DNA of 14,286 nt from BOG-933 sp037147415 (GCA_037147415.1 JBAWVF010000103.1:1-14286), one strand, 5' to 3'. Positions 1-7,383 are shown, counted from the stretch's first letter. Numbers and translations: made by a program. The notes: generated by a model from the sequence alone, not told the origin.

Positions 1-119
1 CCACGAGTCCCGTGTCAAGCCTCCTGTTCCACAGGGGGAACCTGGGCAGTTACGTAATTCGCAGCTAGCTTGGCCTCTAATGATTTTAGTCGGGGAATGG
101 GGAGCGAGCCGGATGGCTG

Positions 120-1403
120 GTGGCGAACGTTTTTGCGTGCGGTTACGCTATGGATGAGAAATGCTATCAGGCGATTCGGCAGCACATCGCTTACCAAAAG
201 GGTCAGTCCGGCGGCGTCCGATTGAATCTTAAAGGTGGTGATCTGTCGGAAGTCAATCTCGCCAAGCTTTCCTTTTTCGGCTGCGCTCTGCCGGGCATTA
301 ATTTTGCCCGGAGTAATTTGTCTGCTTGTAGTTTTGACAGCGCTGATTTGTTCGGGGCTAATTTTGAAAGTTGTCGTCTGTCGCTGGCGACCTTTCGGCG
401 CGCCGATATCCGGGGGTCCAATTTCGCTCGTGCCGACATGGCCGGCGCCATTCTTGAAGGCGCCGACATGCGCCCCGGCCGGATTGTCAATTGGGACACC
501 AAAAAGCGAGACTTGGTTGCGACCTGCACCAATCTTGAAAGCGCTAATCTAACCAATGCCAAGTTGGTCGGGGCCGATTTGACTCAGGCCGAGATGTCAT
601 TTGCGTCGCTTGCCGGGGCCGATCTCAGTGAAAGCAAGATGTATGCGGTCAATCTGACCAGTGCTAATCTTGAAGGAGCGGTGCTGCGCGGCGCCAAGCT
701 GAGCAACGCTAATCTTTCAGGCGCGGTGTTGCTGGATGCCGACCTTAGCGGCGCTGATTTGCGTGATGCGACGTTGCGCAATGTCGATTTGACTTTGGCC
801 AAGATGGTCAATACCAATCTTCAAGGCGCGGTTTATCGTGAGAGCGCAATACCGCTTCCCGTCGAGGTCGGTGCAATGCAGGCCGCGCATTCCGATTGGA
901 TTCTCTCGGGGGGTAAGCGCGGCAAACGTGCTGATTTCGGCGGCATGGATTTGTCGGGGCTTGATTTCGGCGGTACCGACTTCAGCGGCGCCGGCTTCCG
1001 AGCGGCAATAATGCGCAAGTGCTTGTTTAACAACTGTATTCTTACGCTTGCCGATTTGCGCGACGCCTATCTGGAAAGCTCTACCCTGTTGCGCGCTCAA
1101 ATGGCCGGGGTTAATCTGGCCGGGGCTAAGTTACACCGCTGCTCCATGCGGGGCGCCTATATGACTCAGGTTTCGCTTAAAACCGCTTCCGGCAAGCCGA
1201 CCGGCCGCTTCTGGTCCGCTAATTTATCGGGTGCTGATTTGACCTCGGCCGATCTTCGCGGTGCGGATTTGCGCAACGCCCGGCTTGACGGCGCCATCCT
1301 GACCGACACCAATTTGTCGGCCGCGGATTTGCGCGGCTGTGACCTCAGCGAGGTTGATCTGACCCCGGCAACCTTGATCGGCGTTCGCCGTGACCGGACA
1401 TGA
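120..1403 (+). CDS. Pentapeptide-repeat protein, 427 aa
   Basis: Most of the protein is made of A(D/N)Lxx-type pentapeptides, which fold as a right-handed quadrilateral beta-helix. I see four repeat blocks, roughly residues 34-118, 139-238, 269-353 and 367-420. They are separated by non-repeat inserts at 119-138 (RPGRIVNWDTKKR...), 239-268 and 354-366. The second insert carries HSDWILSGGKRGKRADF, an H-x2-W...GG-x-x-G-x-R-A-D pattern that I recall from other proteobacterial pentapeptide proteins. No signal peptide or membrane segment is visible, so it is probably cytoplasmic. The family has no single function: some members mimic DNA and protect gyrase, most are uncharacterised. The GTG at 120 has a GGAG-like site about 16 nt upstream, which is far; an in-frame ATG at 150 (residue 11) is an equally good start. 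The hemerythrin gene follows 4 nt after the stop, so the two are probably co-transcribed. I see no convincing promoter in bases 1-119, only short palindromes. Family call is secure, function unknown. Confidence 0.9.
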   Translation: MANVFACGYAMDEKCYQAIRQHIAYQKGQSGGVRLNLKGGDLSEVNLAKLSFFGCALPGINFARSNLSACSFDSADLFGANFESCRLSLATFRRADIRGSNFARADMAGAILEGADMRPGRIVNWDTKKRDLVATCTNLESANLTNAKLVGADLTQAEMSFASLAGADLSESKMYAVNLTSANLEGAVLRGAKLSNANLSGAVLLDADLSGADLRDATLRNVDLTLAKMVNTNLQGAVYRESAIPLPVEVGAMQAAHSDWILSGGKRGKRADFGGMDLSGLDFGGTDFSGAGFRAAIMRKCLFNNCILTLADLRDAYLESSTLLRAQMAGVNLAGAKLHRCSMRGAYMTQVSLKTASGKPTGRFWSANLSGADLTSADLRGADLRNARLDGAILTDTNLSAADLRGCDLSEVDLTPATLIGVRRDRT

Positions 1404-1407
1404 CGCC

Positions 1408-1812
1408 ATGGCTTCGGCTGCGCTAACCATTGAATGGAAAGATGAGTATCTTGTCGGGGTTGATATCATCGATCATGAACACAAGATGCTGTTTTCTACT
1501 TTTAATGACTTTGCCAAGGCGATAGAAAATGACCTGGGCGACTTGATTGTTGAGCGAATACTTATAGAGCTTTTGGAGTATGTCCTGATGCATTTTGAGC
1601 ATGAGGAGGATATCATGCTCGGTCGTAACTGTAACCCAGATGAATACGGGGCTCACAAGGCGGAGCATGAGGGCTTCACCAAGCGACTGATTGCAATCAA
1701 GGACCGTTTCGACCGGGGGGATAATATAAACGCGCCACTGACTACTTTTCTGCTTGATCTGATCTTAGGGCATACCGTAATTCGTGATATTAAACTTGGA
1801 ACTCTGGTTTGA
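1408..1812 (+). CDS. Bacteriohemerythrin (single-domain O2-binding di-iron protein)
   Basis: A 134-residue protein of hemerythrin length. All seven di-iron ligands are present in the expected spacing: H25 (in IDHEHK), H62 and E66 (HFEHEE), H83 and H87 (AHKAEHEGF), H122 and D127 (GHTVIRD). The N-terminal W10...VGVDIID pattern is also typical. Family members bind O2 reversibly and serve in oxygen storage, delivery or sensing, usually in the cytoplasm; no signal peptide is seen here. I chose ATG 1408 because it gives a family-like N-terminus. A GTG at 1390 would add six residues and overlap the pentapeptide gene. Neither start has a clear Shine-Dalgarno, which fits translational coupling to the upstream gene 4 nt away. 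Base composition is unusual: 1501-1620 is 50/120 G+C (42%), whereas 3061-3120 in the next gene is 43/60 (72%). That could mean separate ancestry. Confidence 0.92.
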   Translation: MASAALTIEWKDEYLVGVDIIDHEHKMLFSTFNDFAKAIENDLGDLIVERILIELLEYVLMHFEHEEDIMLGRNCNPDEYGAHKAEHEGFTKRLIAIKDRFDRGDNINAPLTTFLLDLILGHTVIRDIKLGTLV

Positions 1813-1837
1813 TGCGTCTTTCGAATTAATGTAAAAT
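1809..1837 (+). promoter_or_regulatory. Candidate sigma70-type promoter for the chemoreceptor gene
   Basis: TTGATG (1809-1814) and TAAAAT (1832-1837) are separated by exactly 17 bp. The -35 box overlaps the TGA stop of the hemerythrin gene, and the -10 lies in an AT-rich patch that stands out locally. Transcription from here would leave a leader of about 90 nt before the receptor ATG at 1935. This is a consensus match only. Confidence 0.4.
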
Positions 1838-1934
1838 TTAACCGTATTAATAAATGTTGAATCAGCCGTTTAGGAATGGCAGGATTGCACCGATAGTGGG
1901 CCACGATAAAAGTGGCGGAGCGAAAGGGGTGGCA

Positions 1935-4373
1935 ATGGAACAGGCTAGTTTTTCGGGGCGGTTCAAGGTTGGAACTCGCATTTACACCGGGTTTCTGATC
2001 GTTTTAGCTCTGCTGGCGTTGGTGTCCTGGCTGGGGATCAATGGCCTGAATACTGTCGACCATGGCTTTCAGACCTATGAGAAAGTCGCGCTCAACGGCG
2101 TGCGGACCCAGCATATCGCCGCGATGGTTGGCAATATGCGGCGCAACGTCGTCGTGTTCATCGAGATGGGCGGGCAGGACAATATCGACGCGGTCCATAA
2201 GGTTCAGGGTGAGCTTGGCCCGGAACTGAAAAAGGCGCTGGACGTCACCGCCGATCCGACCCGGCGCGCCAATCTGGAGCGCATGATCCGGCTGTTCGAA
2301 GGCTATTCCGCCAATTTCGAAAAGCTGGTCGAGCTGCGCAACCGGCGTGAAAAACTGGTCAAGGAGGGCATGAATCCGCTCGGGACCAGCATGCGCTCAA
2401 CCCTCACCGAAATTATCGAGACCGCCTATAAGGAAGGCAAGTTCGAGAATGCGGCCAAGGCCGGGCGGGCGCAAGAAGCGTTGATGCAGAGCCGGCTTAA
2501 TGCCAACCGGTTTTTGGCTGAGCCGAATGAAAAAGCCGCAGCTGAGGTGCGGAAAAATGCGGAAGAATTCAACACCCGTATTAATGATTTGATCGGCGGT
2601 TTGACCATTCCGCGCAATATCGAGATGTGCAAGCAGGCGATCGAGGACAGCAAGAAATACCTCGTGGCCTTTGGTGAGGCGGCGAAGGACATTCTTGCCG
2701 TCGATGAACTCGGCTATAAGGTGATGGCCGGCGAGGCCAAGGAATTCAACGATCTGGTCGAAGCCAACAGCCATTCCCAGGCGGCGTTCCTGGACAAGAC
2801 TCAAAGTGTCGCCGAAGAGGATATTCGCTCGTCAACCACCATGGCGCTTACCGTCTCGATCATCGCAGTGTTGGTGGGACTGTTCTTCGCCTGGATCGTT
2901 GCGCGCTCCATCACCAAGCCGGTCGGCGACATGACCGACTCGATGACCCGGTTGGCCAAGGGCGATCTTGCCGCCGTGATTCCGGCGCTGGCTGACAAGG
3001 ACGAAATCGGCACCATGGCGCAGGCGGTCCAAGTGTTCAAGGACAATGCGATCGAGAAGAAGCGGATGGACGAGGCCGAGCGCGAGCGCCATGCGGCCGA
3101 GATCAAGTCGGCCGAAGCGCAACGCCAGCGCGACCTCGCGGTCGGCAAGGAAATCGCCGATCTGATCGCGGCGGTGTCGCGCGGCAACCTCGATTCACGG
3201 CTGAACCTCGCCGATAAGGAGGGCTTCTACCGGACCATGAGCGAGGGCATCAACACCCTGACCGACACCGTGCAGACTGCGATTTCCGACATTGCCCGGG
3301 TGCTCGGGGCGCTGGCCGAAGGTGACCTCAATCAAAGAATTACCAAAGAATATCAGGGTGCGTTCGACCGGTTGAAGAACGACGTTAACGCGACTTCGGG
3401 CAAGTTGGGCGAGATCGTCGGCAAGATCAACGAGGCGACCGAGGCGATTTCCCAGGCTTCCGCCGAAGTTTCTTCGGGCAGCACCGATCTGGCCGAGCGG
3501 ACCGAACAACAGGCCTCCAGCCTGGAAGAAACCGCAGCCTCGATGGAAGAGTTGGGCGCCACGGTGAAGGCCAGCACCGAAAACGCTCAGCGTGCCAACC
3601 GGATGGCGGCGGAAGCGCGCGGTGCTGCGGAGCAGGGCGGCGTGGTTGCCGGCTCGGCGATCGACGCGATGAAGCACATTGCCGAAGCGTCGCGCAAGAT
3701 CACCGACATTATCGGCGTTATTGACGAAATCGCGTTCCAGACCAATCTATTGGCCTTGAATGCGGCGGTCGAGGCGGCTCGGGCCGGAGACGCCGGTAAG
3801 GGTTTTGCCGTGGTGGCGCAGGAAGTGCGGGTGCTGGCTCAGCGTTCCGCTCAAGCCTCCAAAGAAATCAAAACCCTGATTCTGAACAGCGACAATCAGG
3901 TTCAGAACGGTGTTGAACTGGTCAAAAAGGCCGGCGACTCCCTGAGCGGGATTGCCAAGGGGGTTCAGCAGGTGGCGTCCCTGATCAGCGAGATTGCCGC
4001 CGCCAGTACGGAACAGTCTTCCGCGCTGGAAGAAATCAACTCGGCCGTGGCCAGCATGGACGAGATGACCCAAAAGAATGCGGCGCTGGTTGAAGAAACC
4101 TCGGCGGCGGCGCAGTCCATGGCGGGTCAAGCCGCCGATCTCGGACAGCAAATGTCGTTCTTCAAACTGTCCGGTGCGGCTCGGACGGCACCTGCGGCCC
4201 GGGCTCCGGCCTATCGACCCCAGGCACAGGCGCAAGTGCACCGGCAGGCTCCGGCCAAGGCACTGGCTCCGCCGCGTAAAGCGGGGGCGGCTGCGAAAAC
4301 GGGTGGCGGCGGCGGTCACGCGCTGCGTCATGCCGATGATGCTCACGGCGACAAGGATTGGCAGGAGTTTTAG
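1935..4373 (+). CDS. Methyl-accepting chemotaxis protein with HBM-like sensor, multiple HAMP units and a DWQEF C-terminus
   Basis: An 812-residue transmembrane chemoreceptor. TM1 is about residues 16-36 and TM2 about 303-323. The ~265-residue all-helical region between them resembles the helical bimodular (HBM) sensor, known for organic-acid receptors such as McpS; this assignment is from pattern, and the ligand is unknown. A HAMP domain follows at about 325-378, then HAMP-like segments near 402-440 and 449-495. The signalling hairpin tip contains EIAFQTNLLALNAAVEAARA at about 598-617. Methylation helices include TEQQASSLEET (523-533) and STEQSSALEE (691-700), whose Gln residues are potential CheD substrates. 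A Pro/Ala-rich linker leads to the terminal DWQEF, which resembles the NWETF tether for CheR/CheB. The start is ATG 1935, with AAAGGGG 6-7 nt upstream and a short cytoplasmic N-terminus. ATG 1854 would add 27 residues without an evident ribosome binding site. CheW and CheD lie downstream. Confidence 0.95.
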   Translation: MEQASFSGRFKVGTRIYTGFLIVLALLALVSWLGINGLNTVDHGFQTYEKVALNGVRTQHIAAMVGNMRRNVVVFIEMGGQDNIDAVHKVQGELGPELKKALDVTADPTRRANLERMIRLFEGYSANFEKLVELRNRREKLVKEGMNPLGTSMRSTLTEIIETAYKEGKFENAAKAGRAQEALMQSRLNANRFLAEPNEKAAAEVRKNAEEFNTRINDLIGGLTIPRNIEMCKQAIEDSKKYLVAFGEAAKDILAVDELGYKVMAGEAKEFNDLVEANSHSQAAFLDKTQSVAEEDIRSSTTMALTVSIIAVLVGLFFAWIVARSITKPVGDMTDSMTRLAKGDLAAVIPALADKDEIGTMAQAVQVFKDNAIEKKRMDEAERERHAAEIKSAEAQRQRDLAVGKEIADLIAAVSRGNLDSRLNLADKEGFYRTMSEGINTLTDTVQTAISDIARVLGALAEGDLNQRITKEYQGAFDRLKNDVNATSGKLGEIVGKINEATEAISQASAEVSSGSTDLAERTEQQASSLEETAASMEELGATVKASTENAQRANRMAAEARGAAEQGGVVAGSAIDAMKHIAEASRKITDIIGVIDEIAFQTNLLALNAAVEAARAGDAGKGFAVVAQEVRVLAQRSAQASKEIKTLILNSDNQVQNGVELVKKAGDSLSGIAKGVQQVASLISEIAAASTEQSSALEEINSAVASMDEMTQKNAALVEETSAAAQSMAGQAADLGQQMSFFKLSGAARTAPAARAPAYRPQAQAQVHRQAPAKALAPPRKAGAAAKTGGGGGHALRHADDAHGDKDWQEF

Positions 4374-4388
4374 GTCTCTGTAGAGTAT

Positions 4389-4425
4389 CCGCCGGTGCTG
4401 TCTCGATCAAAGACAGGGCCGGCGG
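4389..4425 (+). terminator. Strong hairpin between the receptor and cheW (terminator or attenuator)
   Basis: Arms 4389-4403 and 4411-4425 (CCGCCGG..CTGTCT and AGACAG..CCGGCGG) pair in 13 of 15 positions around a 7-nt loop. The following bases (ACTATTCTTGCTC) are only moderately T-rich. The hairpin may therefore be a weak intrinsic terminator that sets the receptor-to-CheW ratio, or a 3'-end stabiliser of the receptor mRNA. The hairpin itself is plainly visible; the termination role is inferred. Confidence 0.6.
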
Positions 4426-4458
4426 ACTATTCTTGCTCTCGTACAATGAGGCGCTGCA

Positions 4459-4971
4459 ATGAAGAGTCTTACCTCCGCCAGGGATATCTCGGAACTTCGT
4501 ACTGATATCGTGGTTGCTGATAATACCATTGAGCAATTCATTATCTTTACGATTAATGATCAAGAATACGGCGTCAGCATCATGGCGGTGCGTGAAATCC
4601 GCGGTTGGACGCCTGAAAGTAAGCTGCCAAATCTACCGCCCCATGTACGGGGCGTGATCAATTTGCGTGGCGTCGTGATACCGATTATTGATTTGCGCGC
4701 CCGTTTCGGTGTGCAAGGTTCTGAAGCCGGCAAGACCCACGTCGTCATCGTGATGCAGATTGAAAATACTTTGACCGGTATTTTGGTCGATGCGATTTCG
4801 GATATTCTGCCGATTCCACGGGATCAAATCAAACCGTCTCCCGCGATGGATAGCGACACTCCCGAAGGGCGCTATGTTGACGGGCTCTACACCCCCGAAG
4901 GCCGGATTATCGCCCTGCTTGATGTCGCAACGATTTGTGCTTGCGGCATGGCCGTCGCTCGGGCCCACTGA
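4459..4971 (+). CDS. cheW: Chemotaxis coupling protein CheW
   Basis: A 170-residue CheW-domain protein. CheW is the cytoplasmic adaptor that links the receptor signalling tip to the kinase CheA. Features seen are the opening beta strand (QFIIFTINDQEYGVSI, about 26-41), the central VRGVINLRGVVIPIIDLR (about 63-80) that is the family hallmark, a LVDAISDIL segment (about 108-116) and the closing RIIALLDV strand. There is no receiver or kinase domain. It has about 20 extra N-terminal and 10 extra C-terminal residues compared with a minimal CheW. ATG 4459 has GAGG about 8 nt upstream. cheD starts 10 nt after the stop, so the two are almost certainly co-transcribed. The GC-rich hairpin upstream may partly uncouple it from the receptor gene. 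Confidence 0.95.
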   Translation: MKSLTSARDISELRTDIVVADNTIEQFIIFTINDQEYGVSIMAVREIRGWTPESKLPNLPPHVRGVINLRGVVIPIIDLRARFGVQGSEAGKTHVVIVMQIENTLTGILVDAISDILPIPRDQIKPSPAMDSDTPEGRYVDGLYTPEGRIIALLDVATICACGMAVARAH

Positions 4972-4981
4972 AGACCGGGGT

Positions 4982-5482
4982 ATGGTCACCCACTCCTTTG
5001 GAGAGCATCTCTCGCCTTACTTTGATCACGATCTGAATGCCGAGGTGGTTCAGATCGTGATCGGAGAATATGCCATTACCAGCCGGGCTGATCAGGTGCT
5101 GGTAACAACACTGGGGAGTTGTGTTGCCGCTTGTGCTCGGGATCCCGTGGCGGGAATCGGGGGCATGAACCACTTTCTATTGCCGGAAAGCGTTGAGGGG
5201 GCGGTAACCTCTCGGTATGGCCGTACCGCCATGGATGAGTTGATCACTGCTCTGGTGGAAGCCGGTTGCCGACGCGAGCGATTGGAGTTCAAGGTGTTCG
5301 GGGCCGCCCGTACGGTTTCCGGCCATCTTGACATCGGCTTGTTGAACGCTGATTTCATTTTGTCTTATCTTAAACGCGAGGGGTTGACACTGGTCGGTCG
5401 TGATCTCGGCGGGGCATTCGCCCGGCAAGTGTTTTATTATCCGCTGACCGGTCGGGTACGGTGTCGGGTGCTCCGAACATAG
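4982..5482 (+). CDS. cheD: Chemoreceptor glutamine deamidase CheD
   Basis: A 166-residue CheD, of family length. CheD hydrolyses selected Gln side chains of chemoreceptors to Glu, creating methylation sites, and in several bacteria also binds the phosphatase CheC. The catalytic Cys and His are clear: C47 in TLGSCVAAC and H64 in GMNHFLLP. Their 17-residue spacing equals that of Thermotoga CheD (C27/H44), and T42 or T43 can supply the Thr. The FKVFGAA motif (about 101-107) and the C-terminal region with GRDLGG are also typical. The frame stays open upstream to 4790, but that stretch lies inside cheW. ATG 4982, 10 nt after cheW, is the sensible start, with a weak purine-rich site before it. Its likely partner in the window is the receptor at 1935-4373. 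No cheC, cheB or cheR is present. Confidence 0.94.
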   Translation: MVTHSFGEHLSPYFDHDLNAEVVQIVIGEYAITSRADQVLVTTLGSCVAACARDPVAGIGGMNHFLLPESVEGAVTSRYGRTAMDELITALVEAGCRRERLEFKVFGAARTVSGHLDIGLLNADFILSYLKREGLTLVGRDLGGAFARQVFYYPLTGRVRCRVLRT

Positions 5483-5514
5483 AGTTTCTCCCCGCCTTAC
5501 ATGGAGTTTTTGTC

Positions 5515-6564
5515 ATGTATTCGGCCAAGGCCTACGCTGCTTTTACCAGCTCGACTCCGCTTGCGCCCCATACTGTTCAGCGCCGTGACCCCGGCCCGCG
5601 TGATGTGCGGATCGATATCTTGTATTGCGGGGTTTGCCACTCTGATATTCACCAGGTTCGTAACGAATGGCATAATACGACTTATCCGTGTGTGCCCGGA
5701 CATGAGATTGTCGGACGGGTGACGGCGGTTGGTCGTGAGGTCACGGGCTTTAAGGAAGGTGATCTCGCAGCCGTCGGCTGCATGGTTGATTCTTGCCGGC
5801 AATGCCCGAGCTGTCGCGAAGGTTACGAGCAATTTTGTGCCGAAGGTGCAATCTTTACTTATAACGGACCGGATAAGATCAGCGGTGGCGTGACTTATGG
5901 CGGCTATTCGGATAGCGTCGTGGTTGATGCGGCGTTCGTTCTGCCGCTTTCGGTCGGTCTTGATCCGGCTGCCGCTGCACCTTTACTATGCGCCGGAGTG
6001 ACCACTTGGGCGCCGTTGCGTCGGTTCGGCGTCGGACCGGGGCAGAAGGTCGGCGTGATCGGGCTGGGCGGTCTCGGTCATATGGCAGTTAAATTTGCCC
6101 GGGCCTTCGGGGCCGATGTCGTGTTGTTCACCACCTCACCGGGTAAGACGGCCGATGCCTTACGGCTGGGTGCGCATGAGGTGGTGATTAGCCGCAATTC
6201 CGATGAAATGAACCGTCATGCCGGCTCGTTCGACTTCATTCTGGATACAGTGTCAGCGCAACATGATCTTAATACGTATCTGGCCTTGCTGAAGCGCGAT
6301 GGAACCTTGTGTTTGGTCGGGGCGCCGGAACAGCCGTTGCCGGTGGCCGCCTTCAGCCTGATTTTCGGGCATCACCGACTGGCCGGCTCGCTGATCGGGG
6401 GTATTGAGGAAACCCGTCGGATGCTCGAGTTTTGCGCCGAGCACCGCATTACCTCCGATATCGAGTTAATTCCGATGAGCCGGATTAATGAAGCCCACGA
6501 GCGTATCCTGAAAAGCGATGTGAAATACCGCTTCGTCATCGATATGAAGGCGCCGGTGGGATAA
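5515..6564 (+). CDS. yahK: Zinc- and NADP-dependent alcohol dehydrogenase, YahK/cinnamyl-alcohol-dehydrogenase type
   Basis: A 349-residue medium-chain dehydrogenase, the same length as E. coli YahK and very similar to it along the chain as I remember that sequence. YahK-type enzymes reduce a broad range of aldehydes to alcohols in the cytoplasm. Catalytic zinc ligands are C41 (GVCHSD), H63 (PGHE) and C159 (LLCAG). Structural zinc ligands are C94, C97, C100 and C108. The Rossmann glycine motif GLGGLG is at 183-188. FTTSPGK (205-211) is the Ser/Lys pattern associated with NADPH preference. ATG 5515 with GGAG 9 nt upstream gives the family N-terminus; the frame is open 18 codons further into the cheD end. 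The gene lies 32 nt after cheD on the same strand with no visible terminator, so read-through from the chemotaxis genes is possible. The true substrate is unknown. Confidence 0.93.
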   Translation: MYSAKAYAAFTSSTPLAPHTVQRRDPGPRDVRIDILYCGVCHSDIHQVRNEWHNTTYPCVPGHEIVGRVTAVGREVTGFKEGDLAAVGCMVDSCRQCPSCREGYEQFCAEGAIFTYNGPDKISGGVTYGGYSDSVVVDAAFVLPLSVGLDPAAAAPLLCAGVTTWAPLRRFGVGPGQKVGVIGLGGLGHMAVKFARAFGADVVLFTTSPGKTADALRLGAHEVVISRNSDEMNRHAGSFDFILDTVSAQHDLNTYLALLKRDGTLCLVGAPEQPLPVAAFSLIFGHHRLAGSLIGGIEETRRMLEFCAEHRITSDIELIPMSRINEAHERILKSDVKYRFVIDMKAPVG

Positions 6565-6580
6565 AAGCCGGTGGGCTAAA
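6552..6580. repeat. Tandem direct repeat of 14 bp spanning the dehydrogenase stop codon
   Basis: GCCGGTGGGATAAA (6552-6565) is followed one base later by GCCGGTGGGCTAAA (6567-6580), 13 of 14 bases identical, with period 15. The first copy holds the TAA stop of the dehydrogenase gene at 6562-6564. The second copy nearly fills the 21-bp gap before the end of moeB on the other strand. It looks like a local slippage duplication. Confidence 0.75.
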
Positions 6581-6585
6581 TAAGA

Positions 6586-7383
6586 TCAGGTGTCCCGACC
6601 GTCTTCCAGAGTGATAATGGTCGGGCGCTCCCCGCAAAGCTGACAGTCCGGGTCGCGTGCCACCTTGATTTTACGAAAGGTGGCACCCAATCCATCATAA
6701 AGAAGCAAATGCCCGGACAGGCTCTCCCCGATCCCGAGCACTTCCTTGAGCACCTCAACCGCCTGAAGTGAGCCGACCGCACCGGCAAGCGCGCCGAAAA
6801 TACCGCCTTCGGCACAGGTCGGGACCGTCCCGCGCGGCGGCGGTTCGGGAAACAGGCAGCGATAGCAGGGATGTGCCGGGCCGGCGTGCGGCTTAAAGGT
6901 CGAAACTTGGCCGTCGAAGCGCAGAATCGCCGCAGATACCAGTGTCTTACCGGCAAAGAAACAGGCGTCATTCAACAAAAAGCGCGTCGCAAAATTGTCG
7001 GTGCCGTCGGCAATCACGTCATAGGCCGATACGAGTTCCATTGCATTGGCGGCGTTAAGCCGGGTGCGGTGGGGCTCAATCCGTACCTCCGGATTGATCG
7101 CGTTCAGACGGGCGGCGGCGCTATCGACCTTAAGCATGCCGAGGCCGGTGCCGTCATGGACCACTTGCCGTTGCAGGTTTGTAAGATCAACGGTATCCGC
7201 ATCGACTATGCCGAGTGTGCCGACCCCGGCCGCAGCCAAATAAAGCAGCAATGGTGAACCGAGCCCGCCCGCGCCGACCACCAGGACTCGGGCATCGAGC
7301 AACCGTGTCTGCCCGGTGCCGCCAACCTCGGGTAGCATGATGTGGCGGGCATAGCGTTCCAGCTGGTCATCGGTAAAGTTCAT
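6586..7383 (-). CDS. moeB: MoeB/ThiF/HesA-family adenylyltransferase, probably molybdopterin-synthase adenylyltransferase
   Basis: A 265-residue E1-like enzyme. MoeB adenylates the C-terminal glycine of the sulfur carrier MoaD for molybdenum cofactor synthesis; ThiF does the same for ThiS. Seen are the opening RYARHIMLPEVG, the nucleotide-binding GAGGLGS (37-43), DADTVDLTNLQRQ (61-73), the catalytic DGTDN (126-130) and FATRFLLND (131-139). The zinc cysteines C173/C176 (CYRC) and C247/C250 (CQLC) are present, as is a Cys at the mobile-loop position (C190, TCAEGG). There is no C-terminal rhodanese domain. It is slightly longer than the 249-residue E. coli MoeB. No moaD, moaE or thiS is nearby, so the MoeB versus ThiF choice rests on overall resemblance. 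ATG 7383 gives the standard N-terminus, although no clear Shine-Dalgarno is seen. It converges on the dehydrogenase gene with 21 bp between. Confidence 0.88.
   Translation of the reverse strand: MNFTDDQLERYARHIMLPEVGGTGQTRLLDARVLVVGAGGLGSPLLLYLAAAGVGTLGIVDADTVDLTNLQRQVVHDGTGLGMLKVDSAAARLNAINPEVRIEPHRTRLNAANAMELVSAYDVIADGTDNFATRFLLNDACFFAGKTLVSAAILRFDGQVSTFKPHAGPAHPCYRCLFPEPPPRGTVPTCAEGGIFGALAGAVGSLQAVEVLKEVLGIGESLSGHLLLYDGLGATFRKIKVARDPDCQLCGERPTIITLEDGRDT

Noticed and set aside
23..41. Overlapping small inverted repeats near the left edge (CCTGT/ACAGG and GTTCC/GGAAC) as a possible terminator
   Set aside because: The stems are only 5 bp, mutually exclusive and without a T-run. The upstream gene they might serve is outside the window.
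1870..1896. Possible sigma28 (FliA) motility promoter with CCGATA upstream of the receptor gene
   Set aside because: The -10-like ACCGATAG is fair, but the -35 position (TTAGGAAT) matches the TAAAGTTT consensus at only 4 of 8 positions. The sigma70-like site at 1809-1837 is better.
3195..4346. Long open frames opposite the chemoreceptor gene (160 and 199 codons)
   Set aside because: They are antisense shadows of GC-rich coding sequence with low-complexity translations and no family motif.
6566..6577. AGCC-GGTG-GGCT mini-hairpin between the dehydrogenase gene and moeB as a bidirectional terminator
   Set aside because: A 4-bp stem is too weak, and the pattern is a by-product of the tandem repeat there.
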